Below, piece after piece: positions 1-11,003 of a stretch of DNA of 42,543 bases; position 1 is the first letter of the stretch, and each line of letters starts with the position of its first letter. The stretch spans positions 1-42,543 of the forward strand of contig CAJVPJ010000123.1 of NCBI GenBank assembly GCA_910592205.1, written 5' to 3'. A program made the translations under genes and the position numbers. Under the pieces are notes generated by a model, which saw nothing but the letters and a program-made list of their open reading frames with translations, ran no database searches and was not told the origin of the DNA. The stretch comes from Paraglomus occultum. Taxonomy: Eukaryota; Glomeromycota; Glomeromycetes; Paraglomerales; Paraglomeraceae.

Positions 1-66
1 GCCATGCGGCAGTTTACGTTGCCATGCGGGTGAGTGTTTCCCCATGCGGCAGTTTCCGTTGCCATG
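1..66. repeat. Short 20-bp tandem repeat cut by the window edge
   Basis: Three to four copies of a 20-bp unit beginning gccatgcggcagttt lie head to tail from the first base, with the second copy diverged in its 3' half. The array is truncated by the window edge, so its full length is unknown. Nothing suggests coding capacity. Confidence 0.7.
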
Positions 67-443
67 AACTAACTAATTAATTTGTAGGCAATTATCGGAC
101 GTCAGGAGAGTAGCTAGTTGGTAGTTACAATGTCATGTATTTTTTCCAATATGTATATGTTATGTAATTAGTAAAATACAAATAAGCGTCATTATTTATT
201 ATGTATTATTCAAACATGTACAATAAATTAATAAACAAACAAACAGTGGTTGTTAATCTTGCAAAAACCGTGGTCGTGCATCTTTCTGTTGTGTTTGTTG
301 TGTTTCGAAACAATTAGAATAAAGTTTTGTCAGTAAAAATTGTCCGTTTCTTATTGCCATTTAAATTTTTTCTGAACAGTCAGATTAATGACGTATTTCT
401 CCGTGATTTCCGTTGGTAAGTGTTGTATGTCGGTTTGGAATTT

Positions 444-464
444 ATGTCCATTCCGAATGGACAT
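444..464. repeat. 21-bp palindrome within a dispersed repeat
   Basis: The two halves around position 454 are perfect reverse complements (atgtccattc / gaatggacat). The right half and the bases after it, to about 481, recur at 2220-2248 in the spacer of the fold-back element, so this is part of a dispersed repeat rather than a local oddity. Confidence 0.7.
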
Positions 465-738
465 GTATGTCAGATTGGAATCATAATACATTATAAAATT
501 ATTTCATTAACGTTAACATTGCAACATTAACTCTACTGCATATTAACATGTCATGATACAAAGAACGATGTACTAATTAACATTACTGCATTGACGATTA
601 TGAGGGTGGCAGTTTAAGTACAAATGACAGCAGCTTTGCGACAAGCACATCGAGCCGTTGAATAACTAGTCTTACAACTACATCTAATTTTGTTTAAATT
701 GGCTAAACTTTGAGCCGAAGTGGCTTTATTATTTGACA

Positions 739-1045
739 GAATGCTTTGAGTTACAGAATGCGTTTAGCAAATTGTCTTTCTACCTGTAGACAAATACAAT
801 TGTGAGAAAAACCATCGCCATATCATTGTGAAAGAATGCTTTCAGTTACAGAATACATTAGCGAATAGTCCTTATATTGGTACGGGGATGCAAATAAGAT
901 TGTGAATATGCTTGAGTTACTGAAAACATTAGTGAGAAGAACTGAAAAACGAGCGATTCCTTTGATTTGTGCGGAAATATTGCCTGACCGACATACCATT
1001 GTGAAAGAATACTTTGAGTTATTGAATACGCTAGTAAAATTATTT
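739..1045. repeat. Degenerate direct repeats
   Basis: Four related segments of about 35 bp start near 739, 834, 904 and 1007. Each begins with a variant of gaatgctttgagttacagaa followed by an A/T-rich stretch containing ttag. The two copies at 834 and 1007 are also preceded by cattgtgaaa. Spacings of 95, 70 and 103 bp show that the array has lost its regular period. No coding frame spans it. Confidence 0.6.
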
Positions 1046-1884
1046 AAGACTTAATATTAACCATCTCGGTTTAAGCTTAAGATGGTGGCCGAAAAAGGAG
1101 AATTCGCTCAACCCTTTTCTCTGAATTTTTAATTTTTTTTACCGAGTTTATTTCTTTTACTTTCGGGGCGACACACACATCTACCGGCCAAATTTGGGGA
1201 CAGATCGTGTGAAAATTAACAACCGCGCTTTTCGATTTAGTGGTAGCTACTACGAAGGGTTTGTTTAAGCGATAAACAGAATGGTAGAACAGCAATGTAC
1301 TGTTCACTATCGCCATTGTTATTAAGTATTTATTGCTTGATGAGTTGAGTTATCAAACAAGTTTGTGCTAATCACACAATTTGACGACTGGTGTGTGGTT
1401 TTTGACGAAGAATTCATTGTGGTTTCTGTCTGTTTTGTCGAATAATTTGATAATCAATAACGGCTTACGAATCAACATTTAGAATTGTCAATACTAACTA
1501 TGCGTCACACTTTATCGAATTTTCAATTTCTCCTCATTGAATGAATCGTTCTGCGAGTAGTTGAAGATAATTAGCAGAATTTACACTATTTTTTCTAAAC
1601 CTCGGCATTGGCATAGTTTTGTGAGAATAAACATTATTTTGATCACACGTGTTATACGATTTTTCTTGTGACAGCGATATATGCAATGTCTTCCGAATAA
1701 ACGTTCTAAACTTTCAATTTTACGTATGTAAATGCAGGTTGGAAATTTGACAGAGTTTACATTGTGATATGATTACATATGGCGGTAACGAAATGTTATG
1801 AAGCATATTTAACTGTCATAATCGACAGTGCAGTAATTTGTTACGTGTAATACTATTTATTGTATTATGAAATAAGATTCAAGT
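1046..1884. other. Non-coding stretch, nothing recognised
   Basis: An AT-rich stretch without a convincing gene. The one longer open frame on the minus strand (1077-1316) has no recognisable domain and no homologous exon nearby. Confidence 0.5.
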
Positions 1885-2436
1885 GTATATGAACGATATA
1901 ATATAAAGACGTTAATGCAAGTGGTAATATCACAAGTGACTTACGCTTGTATAGATTAGTTATTTCTTATGCTAAAACTTACAAACGCTAAAGTAGCATA
2001 TATTTATAACAAACTCAGTTGTTTATACGCAAGTAGGGTTGATATCATAATGGCAATAAATGATTTTATAATGTTGTTACCTGGTTGTCTTTACATTATA
2101 CTGTTATATGAACATCGATCGTCAGGGTTACTGCGGAGGAAAATTTTACCATGTGACTTGTTTATCGACATCAGCCGATCAGCTGCTGCTACATTGAAAT
2201 GTGAGCCAGTTCTGTTTGTCCGAATGGACATGTATGTCAGATTGGAATAGTAAAGACAACCAGGTAACAACATTATAAAATCATTTGTTGGCATTACGAT
2301 ATCAACCTTACTTGCGTATAAACAACTGAGTTTGTTATAAATATATGCTACTTAACGTTTGTAAGTTTTAGCATAAGAAATAACACTTGTGATATTATCA
2401 CTTGTATTACGTCTCGTCTTTATATCGTTCATATAC
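1885..2436. mobile_element. Fold-back element with about 190-210 bp inverted arms
   Basis: Bases 1885-2094 and 2250-2436 are long inverted repeats of one another: the left arm starts gtatatgaacgatata and ends cctggttgtctttac, and the reverse complement of the right arm has the same start, end and internal order. The main differences are short indels (near 1900-1960) and scattered transitions. A 155-bp spacer at 2095-2249 contains a copy of the repeat also seen at 453-481. There is no transposase, so this looks like a non-autonomous fold-back or MITE-type element, or two inverted insertions. The open frames inside it are by-products of the symmetry. Confidence 0.8.
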
Positions 2437-2453
2437 GGTCGCATTATGCGCTT

Positions 2454-3590
2454 TTGGATGAATTAACCGATAATGTCATCGTGGCTGAAGAAGATTTGAA
2501 TATAGCTTTTGAAGAAAGTTCTTATTCAATCTTACACCGGCAAGGTACTGACAATTTAGAAGAAATAGTGGAAACGGAGGAAGATAACGAACAAAGCGAT
2601 AACGAGGTATCAATAAAAATAATTAATACTGATTAAATTTTGTATTAAATTGCTATTTTTATTATGGTAAATAGGCAGAGAATATTGAGGAGCAAGAACA
2701 TGACATGGTTACAAATGACGAGAAAAATTATCGAAAAAGAAGTATGTAATCAAACTTTGATAAAATAGTAATCAATATACTTAATTTCGATACTTTAATT
2801 TAGCATTGCCCGAAAATTCGGCCAAGAATAATTAAAGGAAAAACGATGACGGAAAAAGAGGTTTACAGTCTGAAAGAGGCACGAGTAACAGAGGAGCAAT
2901 GGGAAGATATGAAGGAAGCAATGGAACTGCTCGTTTCGGATTGGGAGTTGATCACTAGTGAGGGTCGAACGGACAAACTTCTAAAGCAGCTACAACGAAA
3001 TGAGCAGGAATTACTTCGATTTAAAGGTGATAGCAGGTTTTCTGCCACAGACGTAAATAATTGGCTTCAAACTGTTCGTAGATGGATAAATGATTACATG
3101 GAGAAAGCAGTCTTTCTTCAGGTAATTTAATAAAACTGGGAACAGACGTAACAAACAAAAACAGAAAGCGCAAGGTTGAGAAAAGTACTCAGGTAAGTCA
3201 GTTGCGTGTAATCTATAAATTTTATTCGTTTTTCACTAACATAACATGTACTATTAGTCTCATGTGCGAACAAAGAAATTGAGATCCCGAACAGTCGTAA
3301 TTGATGCTCCGGTATTGTTGTTGTTTATAAAATAGTTTGATACGATACGATTATAACGTCATTGTGTTCGTCCAATTAATTTTCTAACGTAAAATTAATT
3401 GAAGGTGATTGAACGGTCTTCCGAAAAAAGTGTTAATTCACAATGGGAAACTTGGTTTGGAAGGCGGCAGACAATCTCGGGTAAACTTCCTGAAGATGAA
3501 GTTGTGTTGTGTCTGAGTTCAGGACTTGTCTCAGTTCAGAACCCAGACACTCAGTCCACAGGGTTCCCAATTGAGGTACAACAGTTGCAC
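2454..3590 (+). CDS. Unrecognised multi-exon gene
   Basis: I do not recognise the product. A chain of phase-compatible exons can be read: about 2454-2606 (acidic, rich in Glu/Asp/Asn), a small exon near 2675 or 2679 to 2741, 2804 or 2838 to 3121 (helical, charged, with the segment WLQTVRRWINDYMEK), 3175-3192, about 3258-3311, and about 3405-3575. Donors include gtaagt at 3193 and GT at 3122 and 3312. Introns are 53-100 bp. The first exon abuts the fold-back element and its frame stays open into the right arm, so the true start (no in-frame ATG is visible at the assumed start) and the end are unresolved. It could be a real lineage-specific protein or a decaying transposon-derived gene. The intron consistency argues for a once-real gene. 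Confidence 0.4.
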
Positions 3591-3924
3591 CAAAATTGAT
3601 CCAGAGCCTGGAGAGCTTCGTGGAAATGATAATATCCAGAAGCTATACTTGATTTATGGGGGGAAAATTTAGAAGACGGTTGCCAGAAATTACTGATGAG
3701 GTATAAATTAATGACATACTTATGTATTAGTGAGTTGTTAGTGAGTGTTTTAGTATTTAGCTATTCAATATAATAAATAATAAAGTTATTCTTTATTTTC
3801 ATTAAAAATATCAATAAGAATAACAACAGCATACACAATGTTGCGCGCGAGCATACAAGTTTGTACAGAAGCAAAATGAAAGCCGCTATGAATTCTCATA
3901 TTCATGTGGTAGTATACCCTATTG

Positions 3925-4222
3925 CCCAATTTGGGGGATGGCTAAAGCGGGGCAAATACATAAAATCATCAAATTAATAACAATTTTTTAATTAAGTTAT
4001 TGACATTTAATATATATGAGTAAAATTTCATGCTGAACATTTTTACTTAGAAGTCAAAGGCTAGTTATCATAGTAAAATTTTTGAGTCATTTATGAATTT
4101 TCTTGTTTTGAACTTTATATGTTACACATGATCTTGTAATTAGATTGGTTAACTTCGCCAATCTTTGAAATTTAATTGGACTGATTTCTTGTGTTGCCCC
4201 GCTTTAAACGACCCCATTTGGG
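3925..4222. mobile_element. MITE-like element with about 30-bp terminal inverted repeats
   Basis: The left end (3925-3956, starting cccaatttgggggatgg and containing taaagcggggca) matches the reverse complement of the right end (4192-4222, containing gttgccccgcttta and ending ccccatttggg). The 298 bp between are AT-rich and have no coding capacity. A target-site duplication could not be read with confidence. GC-rich ends around an AT-rich non-coding body are typical of non-autonomous DNA transposons. Confidence 0.8.
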
Positions 4223-6346
4223 AATGTTAATTGCGTTTGCTTAGTTTTCCATCGTGGTAGATGTCTTCAAACCCTCCCGATTGTAGAGCCGCGTTAATCC
4301 AGTGAATGCGTAAGGAAAGTAGTGGACCAAGATTTCCATGAACATATGTCGATACTAAATGTATTATTCTTATTGGTAAATCCAAGCACCACCGCAGAAG
4401 TTTTGACCAGAACGATTAATAGCAATAATATCCGCATAGCTTGCAATTTACGCACAAACATTGTGGTTCAAGTTTGTGATCAAGTTGATTATTTTTTGGA
4501 ACGAGAATTATGTCCCAATTTATATTATGTTGGAGGCCAACAATCTTAGTTACGTGTGTCAATTTTATTAATGCCGATCACGTACTATAACATACCTTAT
4601 ATTAATATATTTAAGTCACAAGCTGCTTCATTGTATTTTCCGAAAAAAGACGACGATAGGTTGCTTCTCATTAACTGTAAAGTACAGACACATTTTTCAT
4701 TGCAGTTGCCCAAAAAATACACTCGCGAACAACTGTACAACAACTCTTGTCTAAATGCGCGATGTTGAGACCGAAAATGTAAGGTATACGTTATAGCTCG
4801 TTCTGGGATTTGGGTCATCACCAATATGTATTGTGTTGACATCATTTATTGGCACACGGGATTATTGTAATTTGACAATCACGAAACGAGCAGTAGCATG
4901 CATATATATTAAAATCTTGATAAATAATTATATTTTATTTTCCATTGATTGAAATATTGTTTGTCGCAAAAATATTTGCCATTTTATGCGTTTACTTGTA
5001 GGAGTAAAAAGCTTAGTTTTTGATGGTATGAGAAATATTGATTTTTCTTTTATTAACAGTGATGACGGTTTAGAACAATCTTCTAGCTAGCAATTAATTT
5101 ATTGCGATGATGATTAGGGTAGCTCTTAATAGTTGATTAACAGTCACAATTTACATTGAAGCTGTCTGCAATTGATGTCTATATTAATATATACGTGACT
5201 TGATGTTAGAAAACCGTGTTAATATGACCCGACATCAAAAAATAACCCGCTTGTTGAAGTGGAGTGACTATACATTAAATTTTACGAGCTAACGATTTTC
5301 ATGGTAATTGTTATTGTTACAACAATTCTTATGGCCTGAGAATAGCAAGGTATTTAATTTCGGTGGATTTTATTGGTGTCTAACTATACCATATTTAACG
5401 TGTATGCATTTACGGAGTTCATTACACAATGTGCGGAGTATAGAGAGCATCATCGCCGAGGAGAGACTACCAGACTGTGTGTATTTAGGAGAGTTGACCG
5501 TACTGAACTTACATTTACTTTACTTCTAATTGTGACGAAAGCCAATTAAATAAAAGTGTCCATCAATCTACTGGAGTTTCAGTACAGTACTTACAAGTGA
5601 ATCTCTTTACTGGAGCAAAAACCTGAGGTCCGATGTTCTGGTAACCAGACGCAAAAAAAGAGCACAAAGATTGAAGTTGAGAAACATAGCACTCGAGTTT
5701 GTGACAAAATATTAGATTATAAACCGTACAAAGCAAGAGACGTCAGTGTCAGTTCTCTCTTCTAAACAAAACACAGTGAATGTTGTGCTGTCACTTGCAA
5801 GAGTAAAGGTAATTTTTCCTCAGCAGGGAATATTACCATTCTTTTTTTAGAACGTTTCATGATACAAATTTAGGGGATGTTCGTTTCTACACTAAAATTA
5901 GCAACAGGTCGGTCTCTATTATCGTTCATTCGAATTAGAATGTTCCATGATCGGCAATTCATTAATATTATCATAATATATTATTATTATTATTATTATT
6001 AATATTAACCCTTCTTTGTATCAACTTTTCAGGATTTAAGGTAACACTGAACTAGCAAGATCGACGTTTGAGCTGTGCCTGTTCAGATACTCATGAGACA
6101 GAATATGGTCTGATTCTTCGATCGACTTCATTCACTTTGTTATTTACCATTTTAAATTTGGAGATTTCAAAGATGCCAAGCGATGCTGGCGATGCTTGGC
6201 GATTTTTCAAGGTAACACATTTGATACAAACTCGTTTGTTATGCATTAAAGTGCAAGTAACAATATCTCAAACATATATAATACCCGGTTGGATGCTTAC
6301 CTGATTCGAAAAGTGATGTGTATCACCTGACAACTTGAGCATTTAC
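4223..6346. other. Gene-poor stretch with a TTA microsatellite
   Basis: No gene is supported. Open frames at 4322-4549 and 4556-4768 lack ATG starts and recognisable domains. A (TTA)n microsatellite lies at about 5980-6001. An ATG at 6173 opens a 43-codon frame running to 6304 just upstream of the chitin synthase start; it ends out of frame with that gene and is either an upstream ORF or leader sequence. Confidence 0.5.
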
Positions 6347-9300
6347 ATGGACGACGCTCAAGTGCGAAGATCTTCCACTCGTCGTAGCAGACATCTCAAT
6401 AGACCTGAACGTTTTCAACCAGTAGAACCTATATTACGCAAAAAAGATTCTACTTCCTGGGATGCGTGGGTGTTATTCTCGTATATAGTCACATTCTGGG
6501 CTCCTGGTCCGTTGCTGTCGTCTGTCGGTGGTCTTCACGATAAAGCATCGCAACAAGCATGGCGTGAAAAAATCGCACTATGTTCAATTGCTGTTATATT
6601 GAGCGGCTTAGTCTGCTTTATGACTGTAGGCTTTACGCCTGTTACGTGTCCCGCATCTAAAGCGAAGAATGATGAATACCTACGATATGGCGAAAATTCT
6701 GGTAATTGACTTATAATACTCTTTGATCATGATTTAGATCATATCCCCTTCATTACACTTATGGGTAGAGTCGTCTATGGTTCCTGTTCTATCAAAGAGA
6801 TACTATAAATTTATCGACAACCACCAATTTTAACACCTTGCCTTGTTATCTGTTGTCTTTCTCACCAATTATTTTCTTTGGTCGTCTCGTCTCATAGGTG
6901 TCGTAGGCATTCTCGGATGGCAATTCAATGTAGCACGATCAAAAGTTGACAAGGTTGATTTTAATTCATTGGCGAGTCAGGCAAATGGACAAGATGTCAC
7001 CGGCTATTTCACTCGTCATTTAAATCTCATACAGACATGCCAAGCTCCAGCTCTTCAACGTTTTGCAGCTGTCAGACAGAATTTCTGTGCAAACACATCG
7101 GCCATACAACAACCCTGCATTGCTGGTGACCTGACACCAAACACGTTGACAGGTCTTAATCTCCTGAACACTACAAAAAAAGTTGGTTATGATTGGAATC
7201 AATTGGCGAGTCGTAATTTGAGAAACTATATGGTTATCAATGATAAAGTACTTAATATGGATTTGTACATGGAGAACAATCCAATTGACAAAACGGATGC
7301 TGTAGATACTGCCATTCGGTCTGTATTGTTCAATAGTCATTCTGAAGGTGGAAAAGATGCCACACGCCTTTTCTTTAGTCGCAATGATCTCAAAAATGCC
7401 ATCCCTTGCTTGACCCTTAAATATATTGCCGGTTATATCGACAAAGAAACAGCTGGTTGTTTTGTGTCACAACTAGTTCTATACGTAGCATTAACTGTTG
7501 TGCTTGGTGTAGTCATGTCTCGTTTTATCATGGCTATTGTATTCACCTGGTTCATATCTGATTATCTTGTAAAAGAGCCAAAGCCGGTAAAGTCTCTTCA
7601 GGAATTGCCTTCGGAAACCGAACAAGGCAGAGATACTACTCGCTGGAACGAATTGGGTATTGTTACTGAGGATATTACAATTGACAATATAGGCAATGAT
7701 TTGTACACAATCTTGCTCGTTACCTGCTATTCTGAAGGTGAAGAAGGCTTACGCATTACTTGCGAGTCTATGGCTTCTACGACATATCCAGATGATCGCA
7801 AATTGCTTTTCTTCATATGTGACGGCGTGATTACCGGCAGCGGTAATAATTACAGCACTCCAGATATTTGTGTTCGCTTCATGAGACTCCTTCCAGAATT
7901 TGTTGATCCAGAACCAAAGAGTTACATCGCAGTCGGTGATGGTAACAAACGACATAACAGAGCCAAAATATACGCCGGACATTACCAATATGAAAATCGG
8001 TTTATTCCTATGATTACCGTCGTTAAGTGTGGTAATCTACAAGAGCAAGGCAGTTTGAAGCCGGGAAATCGTGGCAAGCGTGATTCACAAGTGATGTTGA
8101 TGCATTTCTTCAGTCGTGTTACATATAATGATCGGATGACGGAATTTGATTATGATCTCTTTACAAAGTGTCATCATCTTATGGGGGTTACTCCCGACGT
8201 TTTCGAAGTGGTGTTAATGGTTAGTGTCAACCTAATGCATTATGCGTTACGTTATTACTGTCATTTTTACGTAGAGCCATCCTCTAATCATTCCCAATTT
8301 ACAGGTTGACGCGGACACAAAAGTGTACCCAAATTCTCTCCGCTTACTCGTTAACTGTATGTGCAATGATCCTTTGATTATGGGGCTCTGCGGTGAAACG
8401 AAGATTGCCAACAAACGCGATTCCTGGATCACAGCAATTCAAGTCTTTGAATACTACATCAATCATCATCTTAGCAAAAGCTTTGAATCAGTGTTTGGTG
8501 GTGTTACTTGTCTCCCTGGTTGTTTCTGTATGTATAGGCTCAAAGTTCGCAAGGGCAACGATGACTGGGTTCCTGTCATTGTAAAACCGGAAATCGTTAT
8601 AGAATACGCTCGGGACAAAGTTGAGACTCTGCATCAGAAAAACTTGCTACTTCTCGGTGAAGATCGTTTCCTAACCACATTGATGTTGAGACACTTTCCT
8701 TATCGTAAAATGATGTTTTGTCCGCAAGCTATATGTAAGACTATTGTCCCGGATGAACTCAAAATCTTACTCTCACAACGCCGGCGATGGATTAATGCTA
8801 CTATTCATAATCTTATGGAATTGGTACTTGTCCGCAATCTCTGTGGTACTTTCTGCTTCTCTATGCAGTTTGTCGCATTTATGGAGCTAATCGGTGCATG
8901 TGTGCTCCCTGTCGCTATAGTATTAACGTACTCGTTGATCATCAACATGTTCATACATCCACCAAAAAACTTTTCCGATACTATTCCTCTCATTATGCTG
9001 GTGGCGGTGCTTGGGCTTCCAGCTGTTCTCGTTCTCATAACAAGAGGAAAGATTGTGTATATTTCATGGATGGCACTATATTTGTTGGCTTTACCTGTAT
9101 GGAATTTCGTTCTGCCGATATATGCTTACTGGCATTTTGACGACTTCTCGTGGGGCGAAACTAGGAAAGTTGAAGGAGAAGAAGGCGAAGGCGATGATGC
9201 GGACAACCATGAGGGAGAATTCGATACTTCTAAAATACCGATGAAGCGATGGCAGGACTGGGAAAAGGCCAAACTTCGCCGCATTAGGCGACGTGACGCG

Positions 9301-9381
9301 CAGCGAACACGTAACATGCAAAATGCACAAGGGTCTGGTGCAGGATACTATCCACCACCATATGATGGATATCATACGTAA
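6347..9381 (+). CDS. Chitin synthase, class IV-like (division 2)
   Basis: Polymerises N-acetylglucosamine from UDP-GlcNAc into chitin at the plasma membrane. Three exons: 6347-6701, 6898-8219 and 8305-9381. Both introns are GT-AG and the joins are in phase, giving 917 aa. Residues about 25-115 carry two hydrophobic segments with WAPGPLL and the conserved AWREKI. A cytochrome-b5-like stretch starts near 119, followed by an extracytoplasmic region and membrane spans near 310-340. The glycosyltransferase family 2 core follows: [12 protein letters not shown] at about 393, VDADTKV at 560 (rebuilt across intron 2), GEDRFL with Glu-Asp at 678-679, and QRRRW at 717-721, then membrane spans and a basic, Pro/Tyr-rich tail. 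All catalytic motifs are intact. No myosin motor exon is visible upstream, which favours the Chs3-like class IV over classes V/VII. The start was chosen as the first in-frame ATG; the frame is open slightly further upstream but without an ATG. Confidence 0.96.
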
Positions 9382-11003
9382 AAATACGGACAATTTAAAA
9401 GGAGGGGTACTCTTTGAAAGGCCCACGTATATTCTGTACATAATAATGACATATTGGGAAGGGGGGATGTAAATTACTATTAAATAAAATGGATAATACC
9501 TTCCGATTAGCACGCCTTACACTTCTACTTAGATTAGATTCGAGTTTTTTGCGCTACGTTGTAATGACATGAACGAGATTTTGTAGTATTCCGCGATTCG
9601 TACAAAGGTCGTTTAAATTGTATAAAGTTTAATATTACCGAATTATTCTTATCATTTGTTATCATCCGGTGCGTGATAAATGTCACGCCTGTATCTTTAA
9701 CAATCAACTACTAATCGAGAAGAAAATTATGTTCAGACTTGCTCATAAAGTAAATTGTTTATTAAATTATAAGTAAATCGCGCGTGCGAGAGGTCATTTA
9801 TTGTCTTTTGTTAAAATTTGACCGCAATTGTCGGTTGAGCGAAAAGAAATATTCTAACAACGCACACACTTGACTCGCTGCAATAAATAATATTAGACGT
9901 CGAAAATCTAATGGTTGCGTTAAGCTTAACCGAAACGCTTTTCAAATAAATTACGTGAGAAAATATTTCCTATCACAGATGCATTTGAATATATTACTTG
10001 CTGGACTATACAATGTGACGCGCGTTATGTTGCATTACAGAGCACATAACAGTAAAACCTTTTTATTATTTGGACAACAAACCAGACCAAGCAAACATTT
10101 GACCATGTGAGCTAAAAATGACATTGGGGAGACTTTGCTGAGTGACATAACTTAAACTGTGATTTGGGTCAACTAAAGTTTAATTGATTTTTAATCAATA
10201 TCATCAAACGTTTTAAAAGTAACTATTACAATATATTTCATATAGGCTCATCTCTATATGTGAAGTTCAAAGAATGATAACTCTATTATAATTAAAAGCA
10301 TTTTAAAAAAATTTACTTTAAATTATCAAAAGAACGGAAAAACAAACAATAAACGAACGTACCACCAATTTATGATAGACCAAGAAAGAACGTAAGAAAA
10401 GTAAATCTGATGCAAAACTTTCGCACCAAGGCTTCCACTGATCAAGGTGATTTATCAACAAAAGATCGTTTTGACAAACGGCTGCTTGAGAGCATGATTT
10501 GCGTTTTGCTCTTTTGATATGATTGCGATCAAAGAGTAAAAATAATTCAATTTCTCGTGAGCATAAATTTTATTATTTTAATCATAGAATGTCCGAGAAA
10601 AAAACCGAGCGCTCTTGAAAAGATAAAAAGCAGAATGATCACATAGGAAGAAATGATTGGTCTCAAAGCTATTTATGAGTATAACCTATTGAATTTCGTT
10701 TGCCAATTGACTTAAACGTCATGAAAACTTGGATCTTATTTCATATACTCGTTTTAGATCGTTCCACAACTTTTCGAATTATTGCTTTTGCAAACGCGTT
10801 AATTTCTTAATGAATATTAAGATTCATCCTATCTAAGAGAAAATTCATGTCATCATCAAGACGTTTTACATTATCGACATATTCCGTGTGTTAGCTAGTT
10901 ATAATGGAGATAAGATCATTTTTAATTAAAGGTGCGCGCCGCAACTGAAAAGAGGTCATTTATTGGTTCATAAAGGCTAGAGTCATGTGATTACTATTGA
11001 ATC
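9382..11003. other. Intergenic stretch, nothing recognised
   Basis: About 1.6 kb of AT-rich sequence between two plus-strand genes. No open frame with domain content, no RNA gene and no clear repeat was seen. Confidence 0.6.

Noticed and set aside
1077-1316. Minus-strand open frame of 79 codons
   Set aside because: No domain, no neighbouring exon and no codon pattern distinguishing it from AT-rich background.
1969-2294. Overlapping open frames on both strands
   Set aside because: They lie inside the fold-back element and mirror one another because the sequence is an inverted repeat.
6068-6304. Frame upstream of chitin synthase as a first exon
   Set aside because: It has no ATG until 6173, and its possible donor after the ATG does not join in phase to the chitin synthase frame through any acceptor I could see.
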